A stretch of DNA of 17,326 nucleotides from CAUTXO01 sp963542625 (GTDB lineage Bacteria; Campylobacterota; Campylobacteria; Campylobacterales; SZUA-545): positions 1 through 17,326 of the forward strand of contig CAUTXO010000032.1 in assembly GCA_963542625.1 (NCBI GenBank), in the 5' to 3' direction. The notes under the pieces are model-generated. The model was given only the letters and a program-made list of their open reading frames with translations, had not been told where the DNA came from and did no database searches. The first letter of the stretch is position 1. Every line of letters starts with the position of its first letter. This document shows positions 6,309-13,309 of the stretch, piece after piece. A program made the translations under genes and the position numbers.

Positions 6309-8663
6309 CTAAAGCGGTTTGGATGATTTTTTAAAGCCAAGATAGGACAAGATCCAAACGATGGTAACGAAAATGGCGGCGTAATAAATTGCGCCGGGAA
6401 TGTTAAAATCGCCTGCTTTTGCGTATGAATGCAAGCCGGCAAGGTAAAAATTGACGCCAAAGTAAGTCATCAAAATAGACGCAAAGGATAGAAAACTTGC
6501 GAGTGAAAAAACGTAAAGCGAGCCAAGCCGGGCTAGCCTAAGGTGCAAAATTATTGCGTAAATGATAATGCTAATGTAAGACCAAGTTTCTTTTGGATCC
6601 CAGCCCCAGTAGCGCCCCCAGCTCTCATTTGCCCACACCGCGCCTAAAAAATTCCCCACCACTAAAAGGCTTAAGCCAAGTATCACGGCGGCTTCGTTTA
6701 TGCGGTTTAGGTGCAGCATTTGCCTTGCGCGCGTGCGTGTCCTGTGCGCCCCGGCGGCAAAAAGGCACAAATTGATAAAGCCCAGAAAAAAGCTAATGCC
6801 AAAAAAGCCGTAACTTGCCGTGATGACGCCCACGTGCAGGCTCAGCCACAGGGATCTTAGCACAGGGACAAGGTTTGTTATCGTCGGATCTATGGCGTTT
6901 AGGTGTGCGATAAACATAAAAACGCCCGCCATCAGGCTTGCCCCAGCCATTGCAAGCGCGGATTTTCTAAAAATAAGCCCGCCCGCTGCCGTCCAAAAAG
7001 CTATATAAACAATGCTTTCGTAGGTGTTTGAAAGCGGGGCAAAGCCAGAGATTGCGCCCCTAGCAACAATCGCCGCAAAATGCACAGCCAAAAAAGCCAA
7101 GAAAAGCCCGCCGCCAAAGGCATAAGCCAGCCCGTTTGTTTGCCGCCAAAAAACGCCTGATAGCCCATAAGCCAAGAAAAACGCGCCCAGCGCAAGGTAT
7201 AGCCACGTAAGGCGCGAAAAGGCGTCTATTTTGTTGTAGAAAAGCTCTAGGGCAGTTTGGAAACGCCCAAGCGCGCCGCCTTGCAGCTCTTGATAATGCG
7301 CGATTTGCTCTAGTGCCACAGCCGCTCGCGCGTAATCTTGTGTAAAGCTAAGATCTAAGAGATCCTTAACGCGCCGCCTTAGATCCGCGCCTTGCTCTTC
7401 TTGCCAAAAGTCCTTAAAATTGCCCCATTTTGCGCTTTCTCCTGCGCCAAGCTTAAAGATCTTAAAAAAATACCCCGTGCTGATGAGATAAAAAATATTC
7501 AGCCGTTCGTTGATTTTTAAAAGCTCGTTTTCATATGTGCTGCGCTTTTGCGGCGGCGTTTTTTGCGCGCCTTGCATTGCCTGTAAAAGCTCTTTGTTAC
7601 TAGCTAGCTCGGCAAAACTAAAGAGCTTTCTCTCCCCAAGCGCGCGCTTGCTACCCCCGCCAAGCATTTCCCGCACGCGCACGGACGCAACCTTAATTAG
7701 CGCAAGATCTTTTACCCCCGGCGCCTTTAGAAAAACGCCTAGAATTATTGCGTCGGCGCCTAGCCCTTGCACGGATTTTTGCCCGCTTAGCTTCCTAAGG
7801 ATCTCGGTGTTTAGGGAGTTTAGCGTCTGGATATTCCCGCTTGGCATTTGCACGCTAAGCGCGCCAAAGCTTTTTGCAAGCGCGGCAAAATCCTTTGAGC
7901 TAGGATCTAGCGCAAACAGCGGGTGGTGGATAGCTGGCAAAACGCCTAGCAGCACCAAAGCGGCGGCTTGTTTGTTTATTTGGCGCAGGAGTTTTCTAAG
8001 CCTTGAGTTTTTGTTTGCTAGCGCTAACGCCAAGAACAAAAAAAGTGTTGCGTAGCCTAAATAGGTGGCGTAAATGCCCGGATCTTTAGCCACGCCTAGC
8101 GTTACTGCGCCCTCCGTAAATGAGCTTTGGAAGAATTTGTAGCCCCTGTAATTAAGCGGTTTGTTGATTAAGATCTCGTGGCTGGAGCTTTTGCCGGCGT
8201 CTGTTATGCGAACAATACTTGAGTAATCAGACGCAAAGTCGCTCGCGTCATAATAAATTACTTTAAATTTTTCAAGCTTGACGTCAAAGGGTAGCAAAAA
8301 CTGCTCGCTAGAACCCGCACTAACGATGCGCGAAGTTTGCCCTTGCGCTAAGATAAGCGTGCCATCAAGCCCAAAATACCTTGTGATCCCAGCGCCCGTT
8401 AAAATAAGGACAAAGCTTAGATGAAACAAAAAAACCGCGCCCTTTTTAGCCCGCGCGAACACAAGCACCAAATTAAGCGCCGCAAGGGCTAGTAGGCATT
8501 CATACCAAAACGCGCCGTAAAAGTAATTTCTTGCCACGCCGGCGCCGTAAAAGGCTTCCACAAACGTTGCCGCCGCCGCCCCAAGCGCTAAAGCAATCAA
8601 AATAACCCCGCCAAACTTTAGCGAACTAAAAACGCGGTAGGCTTTGTTAATTGCTTTTCTCAT
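6309..8663 (-). CDS. nrfI: CcsBA/NrfI-type cytochrome c synthetase (fused ResB-ResC)
   Basis: This inner-membrane enzyme moves haem outward and attaches it to CXXCH/CXXCK apocytochromes (System II). The 784-residue protein has an N-terminal ResB/CcsB part (helices near 16-35, 52-70 and 76-95, another near 200-217) and a periplasmic-type middle region. A multi-helix CcsA part carries the WWD haem-binding motif WGWDPKETW (686-694). Four histidines sit where characterised fused CcsBA proteins have them: H81 and H707 in membrane helices, H610 and H745 facing outside. The 610-to-707 and 707-to-745 spacings match the Helicobacter enzyme as I recall it. It follows nrfA by 59 bases with a strong AAGGGGAG ribosome site. 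That position is the same as nrfI of Wolinella succinogenes, a synthetase dedicated to the CX2CK haem of NrfA, and the NrfA here has CWACK. It is shorter than the roughly 900 residues I recall for Wolinella NrfI. A general CcsBA role is the alternative. Confidence 0.9.
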   Translation of the reverse strand: MRKAINKAYRVFSSLKFGGVILIALALGAAAATFVEAFYGAGVARNYFYGAFWYECLLALAALNLVLVFARAKKGAVFLFHLSFVLILTGAGITRYFGLDGTLILAQGQTSRIVSAGSSEQFLLPFDVKLEKFKVIYYDASDFASDYSSIVRITDAGKSSSHEILINKPLNYRGYKFFQSSFTEGAVTLGVAKDPGIYATYLGYATLFLFLALALANKNSRLRKLLRQINKQAAALVLLGVLPAIHHPLFALDPSSKDFAALAKSFGALSVQMPSGNIQTLNSLNTEILRKLSGQKSVQGLGADAIILGVFLKAPGVKDLALIKVASVRVREMLGGGSKRALGERKLFSFAELASNKELLQAMQGAQKTPPQKRSTYENELLKINERLNIFYLISTGYFFKIFKLGAGESAKWGNFKDFWQEEQGADLRRRVKDLLDLSFTQDYARAAVALEQIAHYQELQGGALGRFQTALELFYNKIDAFSRLTWLYLALGAFFLAYGLSGVFWRQTNGLAYAFGGGLFLAFLAVHFAAIVARGAISGFAPLSNTYESIVYIAFWTAAGGLIFRKSALAMAGASLMAGVFMFIAHLNAIDPTITNLVPVLRSLWLSLHVGVITASYGFFGISFFLGFINLCLFAAGAHRTRTRARQMLHLNRINEAAVILGLSLLVVGNFLGAVWANESWGRYWGWDPKETWSYISIIIYAIILHLRLARLGSLYVFSLASFLSFASILMTYFGVNFYLAGLHSYAKAGDFNIPGAIYYAAIFVTIVWILSYLGFKKSSKPL

Positions 8664-8694
8664 ACACTCCCCTTAGGCTTTTTGGCTTAGATCT

Positions 8695-8716
8695 AGCCGG
8701 GAGTAGCCCCCCGGCT
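8695..8716 (-). other. Stem-loop between nrfA and nrfI
   Basis: AGCCGGG (8695-8701) and CCCGGCT (8710-8716) form a perfect 7-bp GC-rich stem with an 8-base loop, just after the nrfA stop in transcription order. No U-run follows, so it is more likely an mRNA 3'-end stabiliser or partial attenuator than a full terminator. It would let the abundant reductase be expressed above the synthetase. Confidence 0.55.
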
Positions 8717-8722
8717 TGGCGC

Positions 8723-10222
8723 TTATTTTTTATCAAAATAAGAAGATCTTTTGTCTATGTTTTCCCTAGCCTTTGGATCTAGCAGCCCTTTTTCTATGGC
8801 GTTTTTATGCCATTCTTTTTCCAGCGTTTCTTTAAAATGCATTTTTTCCGCTACGAACTTTTTGTAATCCACGCCCGCTAGCGTTTGCGCCTTTTCTTTT
8901 GTAGAAAAATCGGGCGCTATGTATTTGCTAACGCCGTGCGCGGCAAGGACGCCAACTAATTTTATTCTTGCTTGTTGGGCTATGTCGTTTGCAGAGGCTA
9001 ACACTCTAAGCGTTTCTTCTGGAGCGTGGAAAAACGCGCCGTGGCTTGCAATGGAGTAATCCCACCGCCAGCTTGCGTGCCTTAGATCTAGCAAGATCTC
9101 TTGCATTTCCTTTTCGCTCGCGCCCACTTCCCACGCCTTTGCCGCTTCTAAATGCGCCTTGGCAAGGTTATCCATCGTGATTGTGTTTAGGTATTCTTTG
9201 CGTTGATACTTCGTTTTTACGATGCCTTTTAGCTTTTCTTCGCTCTCTCTGTGGCAGGTCATACAGCTTCTATCCATCGTCTCAAGCGGGCTTTGGATCT
9301 GGTGATCTGTGAATTTCACCGCGCCTTCTTGCGTGTATGGCATATGGCAATCCGCGCAAGATACGCCCTTTTGATAGTGAATGCCCGTGCTTGCCGTCTC
9401 GTATCCGGGGTGTTGCGCTTTTAGCATAGGCGCGCGTGAGAGCTTGTGCGTCCAGTCTGTGAAATTGATGTCGTCGTAATATTTTTCCATATCTTCAGGC
9501 GTGAGCCCGTTTTTCCAAGGGAAGGTAACAACTTGCGCCGTTTTGCCATCAGCGGTAGGCGTTTTGTGGAAGTAATATTCAGAGTGGCATTGCGCGCACA
9601 CAAGGCTTCTTTTTTCTTGAAAACTAGCTTCAGCAAAGCTTGGTCGTCCAGCGGCTTTTAGCCCCTTATCCAGCCAAGGAATGCTAGCTTCTAGCTCCAT
9701 TGTTTCGTTATTATGACAGTTAGCGCAACCTATTGGGTTTTCTATTTCGCCGCCGTATTTAGCCCATTTACCGGTGAAAAACTCCATTTCGCCATCGCGT
9801 TTTATTAGGCGCGGCACATCGGGCGATTTGCAAGCCCAGCAAGCAGTCGGCAGCGGCCCTGTGTTTTTGTCCGTTGGAGCGCCTGTTCTTAGCGTGTTTA
9901 TGTTGTCTTGGATAGCGTAAAAATGCCCGCGCGGCGCGTTGTAATCCTTTGAAAACGGGTAGCCAGCCCAAAGCACGGCAAGCTGCGGCTTTTCTTTTAT
10001 TTGATCGACGACCTTGTCGCTTTGCCTTGTGTTTCTCCACGAGCCGTATTCGCGCGGATAATACTTCGCCCATTCTTCGTTTTTTGCCTTGACGGCTTCA
10101 GGGATCACAGGCGCGGCGTTAATCTCTTGCCTTTGCTTTTCTTTGGCGTCTATGTTGTTTGCCAAAAGCACCATAAAAGTAATGCCCGCCACCAAACCCG
10201 GAATTAAAATTTTGTATTTCAT
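8723..10222 (-). CDS. nrfA: Cytochrome c nitrite reductase NrfA (pentahaem, ammonia-forming)
   Basis: NrfA reduces nitrite to ammonium with six electrons in the periplasm. The 499-residue protein starts with a Sec signal peptide (about 1-26, ending near NNIDA). Its five haem sites are CWACK (128-132, active-site haem with lysine ligand), CANCH (166-170), CAQCH (209-213), CADCH (289-293) and CMTCH (320-324). Likely active-site residues are R112 (TLRTGAP), Y216 or Y217 (CHSEYYF) and H271 (KAQHPGYE). The helical C-terminal half (350-430), with HASWRWDYSIASHGAFFHAPEE, fits the NrfA dimer interface region. The length is usual for the family. The ATG has AAAAAGG upstream, 18 bases after nrfH, so they are co-transcribed. 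The CWACK site requires a specialised synthetase, and the next gene fits that role. Confidence 0.98.
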   Translation of the reverse strand: MKYKILIPGLVAGITFMVLLANNIDAKEKQRQEINAAPVIPEAVKAKNEEWAKYYPREYGSWRNTRQSDKVVDQIKEKPQLAVLWAGYPFSKDYNAPRGHFYAIQDNINTLRTGAPTDKNTGPLPTACWACKSPDVPRLIKRDGEMEFFTGKWAKYGGEIENPIGCANCHNNETMELEASIPWLDKGLKAAGRPSFAEASFQEKRSLVCAQCHSEYYFHKTPTADGKTAQVVTFPWKNGLTPEDMEKYYDDINFTDWTHKLSRAPMLKAQHPGYETASTGIHYQKGVSCADCHMPYTQEGAVKFTDHQIQSPLETMDRSCMTCHRESEEKLKGIVKTKYQRKEYLNTITMDNLAKAHLEAAKAWEVGASEKEMQEILLDLRHASWRWDYSIASHGAFFHAPEETLRVLASANDIAQQARIKLVGVLAAHGVSKYIAPDFSTKEKAQTLAGVDYKKFVAEKMHFKETLEKEWHKNAIEKGLLDPKARENIDKRSSYFDKK

Positions 10223-10240
10223 TTTTTGCCTTTTTGTGAT

Positions 10241-10768
10241 TTATTTAAGTTCTTTAACGCCCAAATTATTAGGCGCGCTTGTTAGGGATCTAACCTTGCC
10301 GTGCGGGACGCTCTTGTGGCATTCCCAGCACTTCCTGCCGCTTGCATAGTTAGGATCTTGGAAATTGTGGTTTGCGTCATTGCTCGCGACGAGCTTTGAA
10401 ACAATCGTTTTGTGGCAACTAACGCAATTTTCTTGAACTCTTCTTGCCCCGTCTTCGCTGATTTTTATCGCGTGATTGTAGGTATCAAACGTGAAGGCAA
10501 CACTGTGATTGTAGCCGTCTCTTGCCTTTGCTGTGTATTTACCGATGAAACTATCGCGCGGCAAATGGCATTCAATGCAAAGCACGTCTTTGTGCGAGCT
10601 GTGCTGCCAAGTGGCGTATTGCGGATTCATAACGTGGCAATTTATGCACGCCTTTGGATCGCTTGAGAGATAAGAAAGCGCTTTGGATTTATAAAGCAAA
10701 AACGCAAAAAGCCCTATCGCTACAAGGGCTAGCATAACAAACACTTTAAACGCCATCGTAGTTTTCAA
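10241..10768 (-). CDS. nrfH: Tetrahaem quinol dehydrogenase NrfH (NapC/NirT family)
   Basis: NrfH anchors NrfA to the inner membrane and passes electrons to it from menaquinol. The 175-residue protein has one N-terminal membrane helix (about 8-26). Four haem motifs follow: CINCH (41-45), CIECH (64-68), CVSCH (115-119) and CWECH (147-151). The methionine after the first motif (HVM, M47) matches the unusual methionine ligand of haem 1 in characterised NrfH. The start is a TTG: AAAGGAGG lies four bases upstream of it, whereas the nearest in-frame ATG is 16 bases from that site and would shorten the basic n-region. It is first in the nrfH-nrfA-nrfI operon. The promoter and a CRP/FNR-type box are at 10796-10837. 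Confidence 0.96.
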   Translation of the reverse strand: MKTTMAFKVFVMLALVAIGLFAFLLYKSKALSYLSSDPKACINCHVMNPQYATWQHSSHKDVLCIECHLPRDSFIGKYTAKARDGYNHSVAFTFDTYNHAIKISEDGARRVQENCVSCHKTIVSKLVASNDANHNFQDPNYASGRKCWECHKSVPHGKVRSLTSAPNNLGVKELK

Positions 10769-10795
10769 GTAACCTCCTTTGAAAATTTTATTATC

Positions 10796-10801
10796 ATTTT
10801 A
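10796..10801 (-). promoter_or_regulatory. Predicted -10 box of the nrfHAI operon
   Basis: TAAAAT on the minus strand (10801-10796) would give a start near 10789, about 20 bases before the TTG of nrfH. It is the same hexamer as the other promoters in the window. Its distance to the palindrome at 10824-10837 fits a class II activated promoter. Confidence 0.55.
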
Positions 10802-10823
10802 GGCAAGTTCAAAAAGCAATCTA

Positions 10824-10837
10824 TTGACACGGATCAA
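10824..10837 (-). promoter_or_regulatory. CRP/FNR-family operator upstream of nrfHAI
   Basis: TTGAC-ACGG-ATCAA differs by one base from the FNR consensus TTGAT-N4-ATCAA. Its centre (10830.5) lies 41.5 bases upstream of the start predicted from the TAAAAT box, the classic class II activator position. The nrf genes of related bacteria respond to CRP/FNR-family regulators (Nss proteins in Wolinella). Which regulator binds here is unknown. Confidence 0.6.
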
Positions 10838-11036
10838 GCGGAGTTTTTTAGTCTTTTTTGTTCTATCATTTATCAAGATCTGTAGCTAGGATCTAGCACG
10901 GATTTGCCTAAGATCTTAGCCGCTGCTGGATCCGCGCAAGATCTAGCCTGAGATCTAGCGCAAGTCCGGCGCAAGATCTGCCGCAAGTCCGCCGCTTTAT
11001 ACAAAAACGCTAAACTCACATTCATAAAGGATTGCG
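10838..11036. other. RGATCY-rich intergenic region with short direct repeats
   Basis: Seven RGATCY sites lie at about 10876, 10889, 10911, 10928, 10939, 10951 and 10974. Short direct repeats are CGCAAGATCT (10935-10944 and 10970-10979) and CGCAAGTCCG (10959-10968 and 10982-10991). A possible -10 box, TTATAC near 10997-11002, precedes the lipoprotein gene at 11037, whose ribosome site is AAAGGA. No gene is seen in this gap. Confidence 0.65.
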
Positions 11037-11667
11037 ATGAAATACGTAGTTTTTGTTTTTGTGCTTTTGATCCTTAGCGGTTGTAGCGCCCCGCAAAGGA
11101 TCTGGGATAAATCATCTCACGCAAAGCTAATTGAAAATGTGCGCTTAGAAGAGATCGCGCGCGTAAAGGACACAAACCAAACGCTCATCAAGAGTGGTTC
11201 TAGTTTTTACGTAGCAGATCCTAGGGTTTTTATCATCTTAAAAAATAAAGAAGCCATTGATGACGGCACGATTAAAATCGTTGCCGACAAAAAGGGCGAT
11301 ACCGCTTTTGAGCTTATGTTATGATCTAGACAAAACAGCAGACGATGAAGCACAGATCCGCAAGAACTTATCAAGCGGTCTCTATGGATCCGACCTATAC
11401 AGCTCCCAATACCCAAGACCCACGTATGTTACTTTTAAGGCGCAAAGGCATTCCGTGGGAGAGAGCTTACCGCTTACAATAGACACGCAAGAATTTGATA
11501 AACCAGCAAAAGCTGATGTTATTCGCGAGCTGCCATTGTTTATGAGAGTGCCGCACGCGGCGGCTTTGGCTATTACTTATTCTGTTAAGCTTGTGCTGTA
11601 TGGCGCGTTTGTTATTTTTGTGCTGACTGCATTATATTTGGATGATTTTATAAACCACATAGAATAA
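11037..11667 (+). pseudogene. Frameshifted lipoprotein gene of unknown function
   Basis: The first frame (11037-11324) starts at an ATG with AAAGGA upstream. It encodes a lipoprotein signal peptide (MKYVVFVFVLLILSGC, lipobox LSGC, Cys16) and ends at TGA after KGDTAFELML. The sequence continues as plausible protein in the +1 frame to 11667 (YDLDKTADDEAQIRKNLSSG onward). Removing one T at about 11317-11320 would give a single 209-residue product. The downstream part has no start codon or ribosome site of its own. Its C-terminus holds a strong membrane helix (SVKLVLYGAFVIFVLTALYL) and ends DDFINHIE. A lipid anchor at one end and a membrane helix at the other is unusual. I do not recognise the family. 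The UGA context (TTA TGA T) is not a good +1 slippage site, so a mutation or a sequencing error is more likely than programmed frameshifting. Confidence 0.65.
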
Positions 11668-11691
11668 GGCGCCGCTTTAGAAAAAAGTTTG

Positions 11692-11697
11692 TAAAAT
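11692..11697 (+). promoter_or_regulatory. Predicted -10 box of metNIQ, close to the start codon
   Basis: TTTGTAAAATGCCCGCGTG contains TAAAAT (11692-11697). If the hexamer spans -12 to -7, +1 is 11704, the G of the metN GTG. No Shine-Dalgarno is visible between the -10 box and the GTG. Confidence 0.5.
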
Positions 11698-11703
11698 GCC
11701 CGC

Positions 11704-12663
11704 GTGATAAAAATTTCTAATCTAAACAAATCATTTAACGGCGCGAGAGTTTTAGACGGCATTAGCTTTAGCGTCGCGCCGCGTGAAATTTTTGCAATCG
11801 TCGGGCATAGCGGCGCGGGCAAAAGCACGTTGCTAAGGTGCATAAACGCGCTTGAGAGCTACGATGGCGGCACGCTAGAAGTCTTTGGCAAGGATCTTAG
11901 GGCGCAAAAGGGCGCGCAAATACGCGAGCTTAGAAAAAACATCGGTATGATCTTCCAGCATTTTGCGCTAATGAGCCGTAAAACTGCATTCCAAAACATC
12001 GCCGCCCCGCTTAAGATCTGGGGGCAAACTAGCGCGCAAATTGAAAAACGAGTAGGCGAACTTCTTGAAATCGTCGGGCTTAGTGACAAAAAAAACGCCT
12101 ACCCAGCTGAGCTAAGCGGCGGGCAAAAGCAACGCGTGGCAATCGCTAGGGCGCTAGCTCTTAGCCCCAAGATCTTGCTAAGCGACGAAGCCACCAGTGC
12201 GCTTGACCCAAACATCACAAAATCAATCCTTGAGCTGCTGCTAAAAATCAACAAAGATCTCGGCATTAGCATTGTGCTTGTTACGCACGAAATGGAAGTC
12301 GTCAAAAGCATTGCAAACCGCGCCGTGCTCCTTGAAAAGGGCAAAATAGTAAAGCAGGGCAAGATAGAAGATCTGTTCTTAAAGCCCGATGAAAAAATGA
12401 AAGAATTCCTTGCCGCAGAAGAGATCTTGCCGCCGGGGCTAAACATACGGCTATTTTTTCCAAAGGAAGTCGCGCAAAAAAGCATTATAACGCATATGGC
12501 TAGGACGCTCGATGTAGATTTTAACATCGTTTGGGGCAAGCTAGAAAGACTGAATGAAAACGTCTTAGGTTCGCTTGTTATCAACGTGCTGCCAGAGTAC
12601 AGCGCCAAGATCTTAGCCTACCTAAAGCAAAGCGGCGTCATTTGGGAGGTGGCTGATGTTTGA
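11704..12663 (+). CDS. metN: Methionine ABC transporter ATP-binding protein MetN
   Basis: MetN hydrolyses ATP to drive methionine import through MetI. The 319-residue protein has Walker A GHSGAGKS (34-41), the Q-loop near Q85, the ABC signature LSGGQKQRVAIARAL (137-151), Walker B ILLSDE (157-162) and the switch histidine H195 (VTHEM). A C-terminal NIL domain (about 242-319, LNIRLFFPKEVAQKSIITHM to VIWEVADV) follows. It binds methionine and inhibits transport when the cell is replete. The GTG start gives the family-typical MIKISNLNKSF. It has no Shine-Dalgarno and falls at the predicted +1, so the mRNA may be leaderless. The gene overlaps metI by eight bases. Confidence 0.96.
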   Translation: MIKISNLNKSFNGARVLDGISFSVAPREIFAIVGHSGAGKSTLLRCINALESYDGGTLEVFGKDLRAQKGAQIRELRKNIGMIFQHFALMSRKTAFQNIAAPLKIWGQTSAQIEKRVGELLEIVGLSDKKNAYPAELSGGQKQRVAIARALALSPKILLSDEATSALDPNITKSILELLLKINKDLGISIVLVTHEMEVVKSIANRAVLLEKGKIVKQGKIEDLFLKPDEKMKEFLAAEEILPPGLNIRLFFPKEVAQKSIITHMARTLDVDFNIVWGKLERLNENVLGSLVINVLPEYSAKILAYLKQSGVIWEVADV

Positions 12664-13294
12664 TTTGCTTTTAAACGCGACACTTGAAACCTTGTATATG
12701 TCCTTTGTTTCTACGTTTTTGGCGTTTTTTATAGGGCTTGTTTTTGCCGTGCTACTCATCGTTACGGCTAAAGACGGGCTAGCACCCGCACCCGCTATTT
12801 ACCGCGCGCTAGATCTCATCGTAAATACCCTGCGATCTTTTCCGTTTATTATTCTTATCATCGTGCTTTTTCCGCTCACAAAGCTAATCGTCGGCAAATA
12901 CATCGGCACCACAGCGGCAATTGTGCCCCTAACCATCGGCGCCGCGCCTTTTATCGCAAGGCTGATTGAAAGCGCGTTTAGAGAAGTTGATAAAGGCGTC
13001 ATAGAAGCGGCAAGATCCTTTGGCGCCACAAACGCACAGATAATTTTTAGGGTCATTTTGCCCGAGAGCTTGCCGGGGATAATCTCTAGCATTACGCTGA
13101 CGCTCATCGTCGTCATCGGCTTTTCCGCAATGGCGGGCGCCGTTGGCGGCGGGGGGCTTGGCGCGGTGGCGATAAACTACGGCTACAACGGTTTCAAGCC
13201 AGACGTCCTAGCCTACACGGTAATAATTTTGACCCTTTTAGTGCAAATTTTTCAGTTTGCGGGCGATTTTGCGTATAAATTAACAAAAAAATAA
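12656..13294 (+). CDS. metI: Methionine ABC transporter permease MetI
   Basis: MetI forms the membrane channel of the methionine importer. The 212-residue, strongly hydrophobic protein has about five helices. The coupling EAA loop is VIEAARSFGATNAQIIFRVILPESLPGI (E117-A118-A119 to G123), which docks onto MetN. The GAVGGGGLGAVAINYGY segment (161-177) is characteristic of MetI/D-methionine permeases. The start lies inside the end of metN, with GGGAGGT as the ribosome site in the metN coding sequence, so translation is coupled. metQ follows 15 bases downstream. Confidence 0.95.
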   Translation: MFDLLLNATLETLYMSFVSTFLAFFIGLVFAVLLIVTAKDGLAPAPAIYRALDLIVNTLRSFPFIILIIVLFPLTKLIVGKYIGTTAAIVPLTIGAAPFIARLIESAFREVDKGVIEAARSFGATNAQIIFRVILPESLPGIISSITLTLIVVIGFSAMAGAVGGGGLGAVAINYGYNGFKPDVLAYTVIILTLLVQIFQFAGDFAYKLTKK

Positions 13295-13309
13295 ACCTAA
13301 AGGATTAAT

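Noticed and set aside
10824..10829. TTGACA as a plus-strand -35 box
   Set aside because: No acceptable -10 box lies 16-18 bases downstream; the sequence is better explained as one half of the CRP/FNR palindrome for nrfHAI.
11300..11330. Programmed +1 frameshift in the lipoprotein gene
   Set aside because: The peptidyl-tRNA at TTA could not re-pair well on TAT, and no internal Shine-Dalgarno is visible, so mutation or error is more likely.
11668..11703. SAM or other methionine riboswitch before metN
   Set aside because: Only 36 bases separate the genes and the predicted start is on the start codon, which leaves no room for an aptamer.
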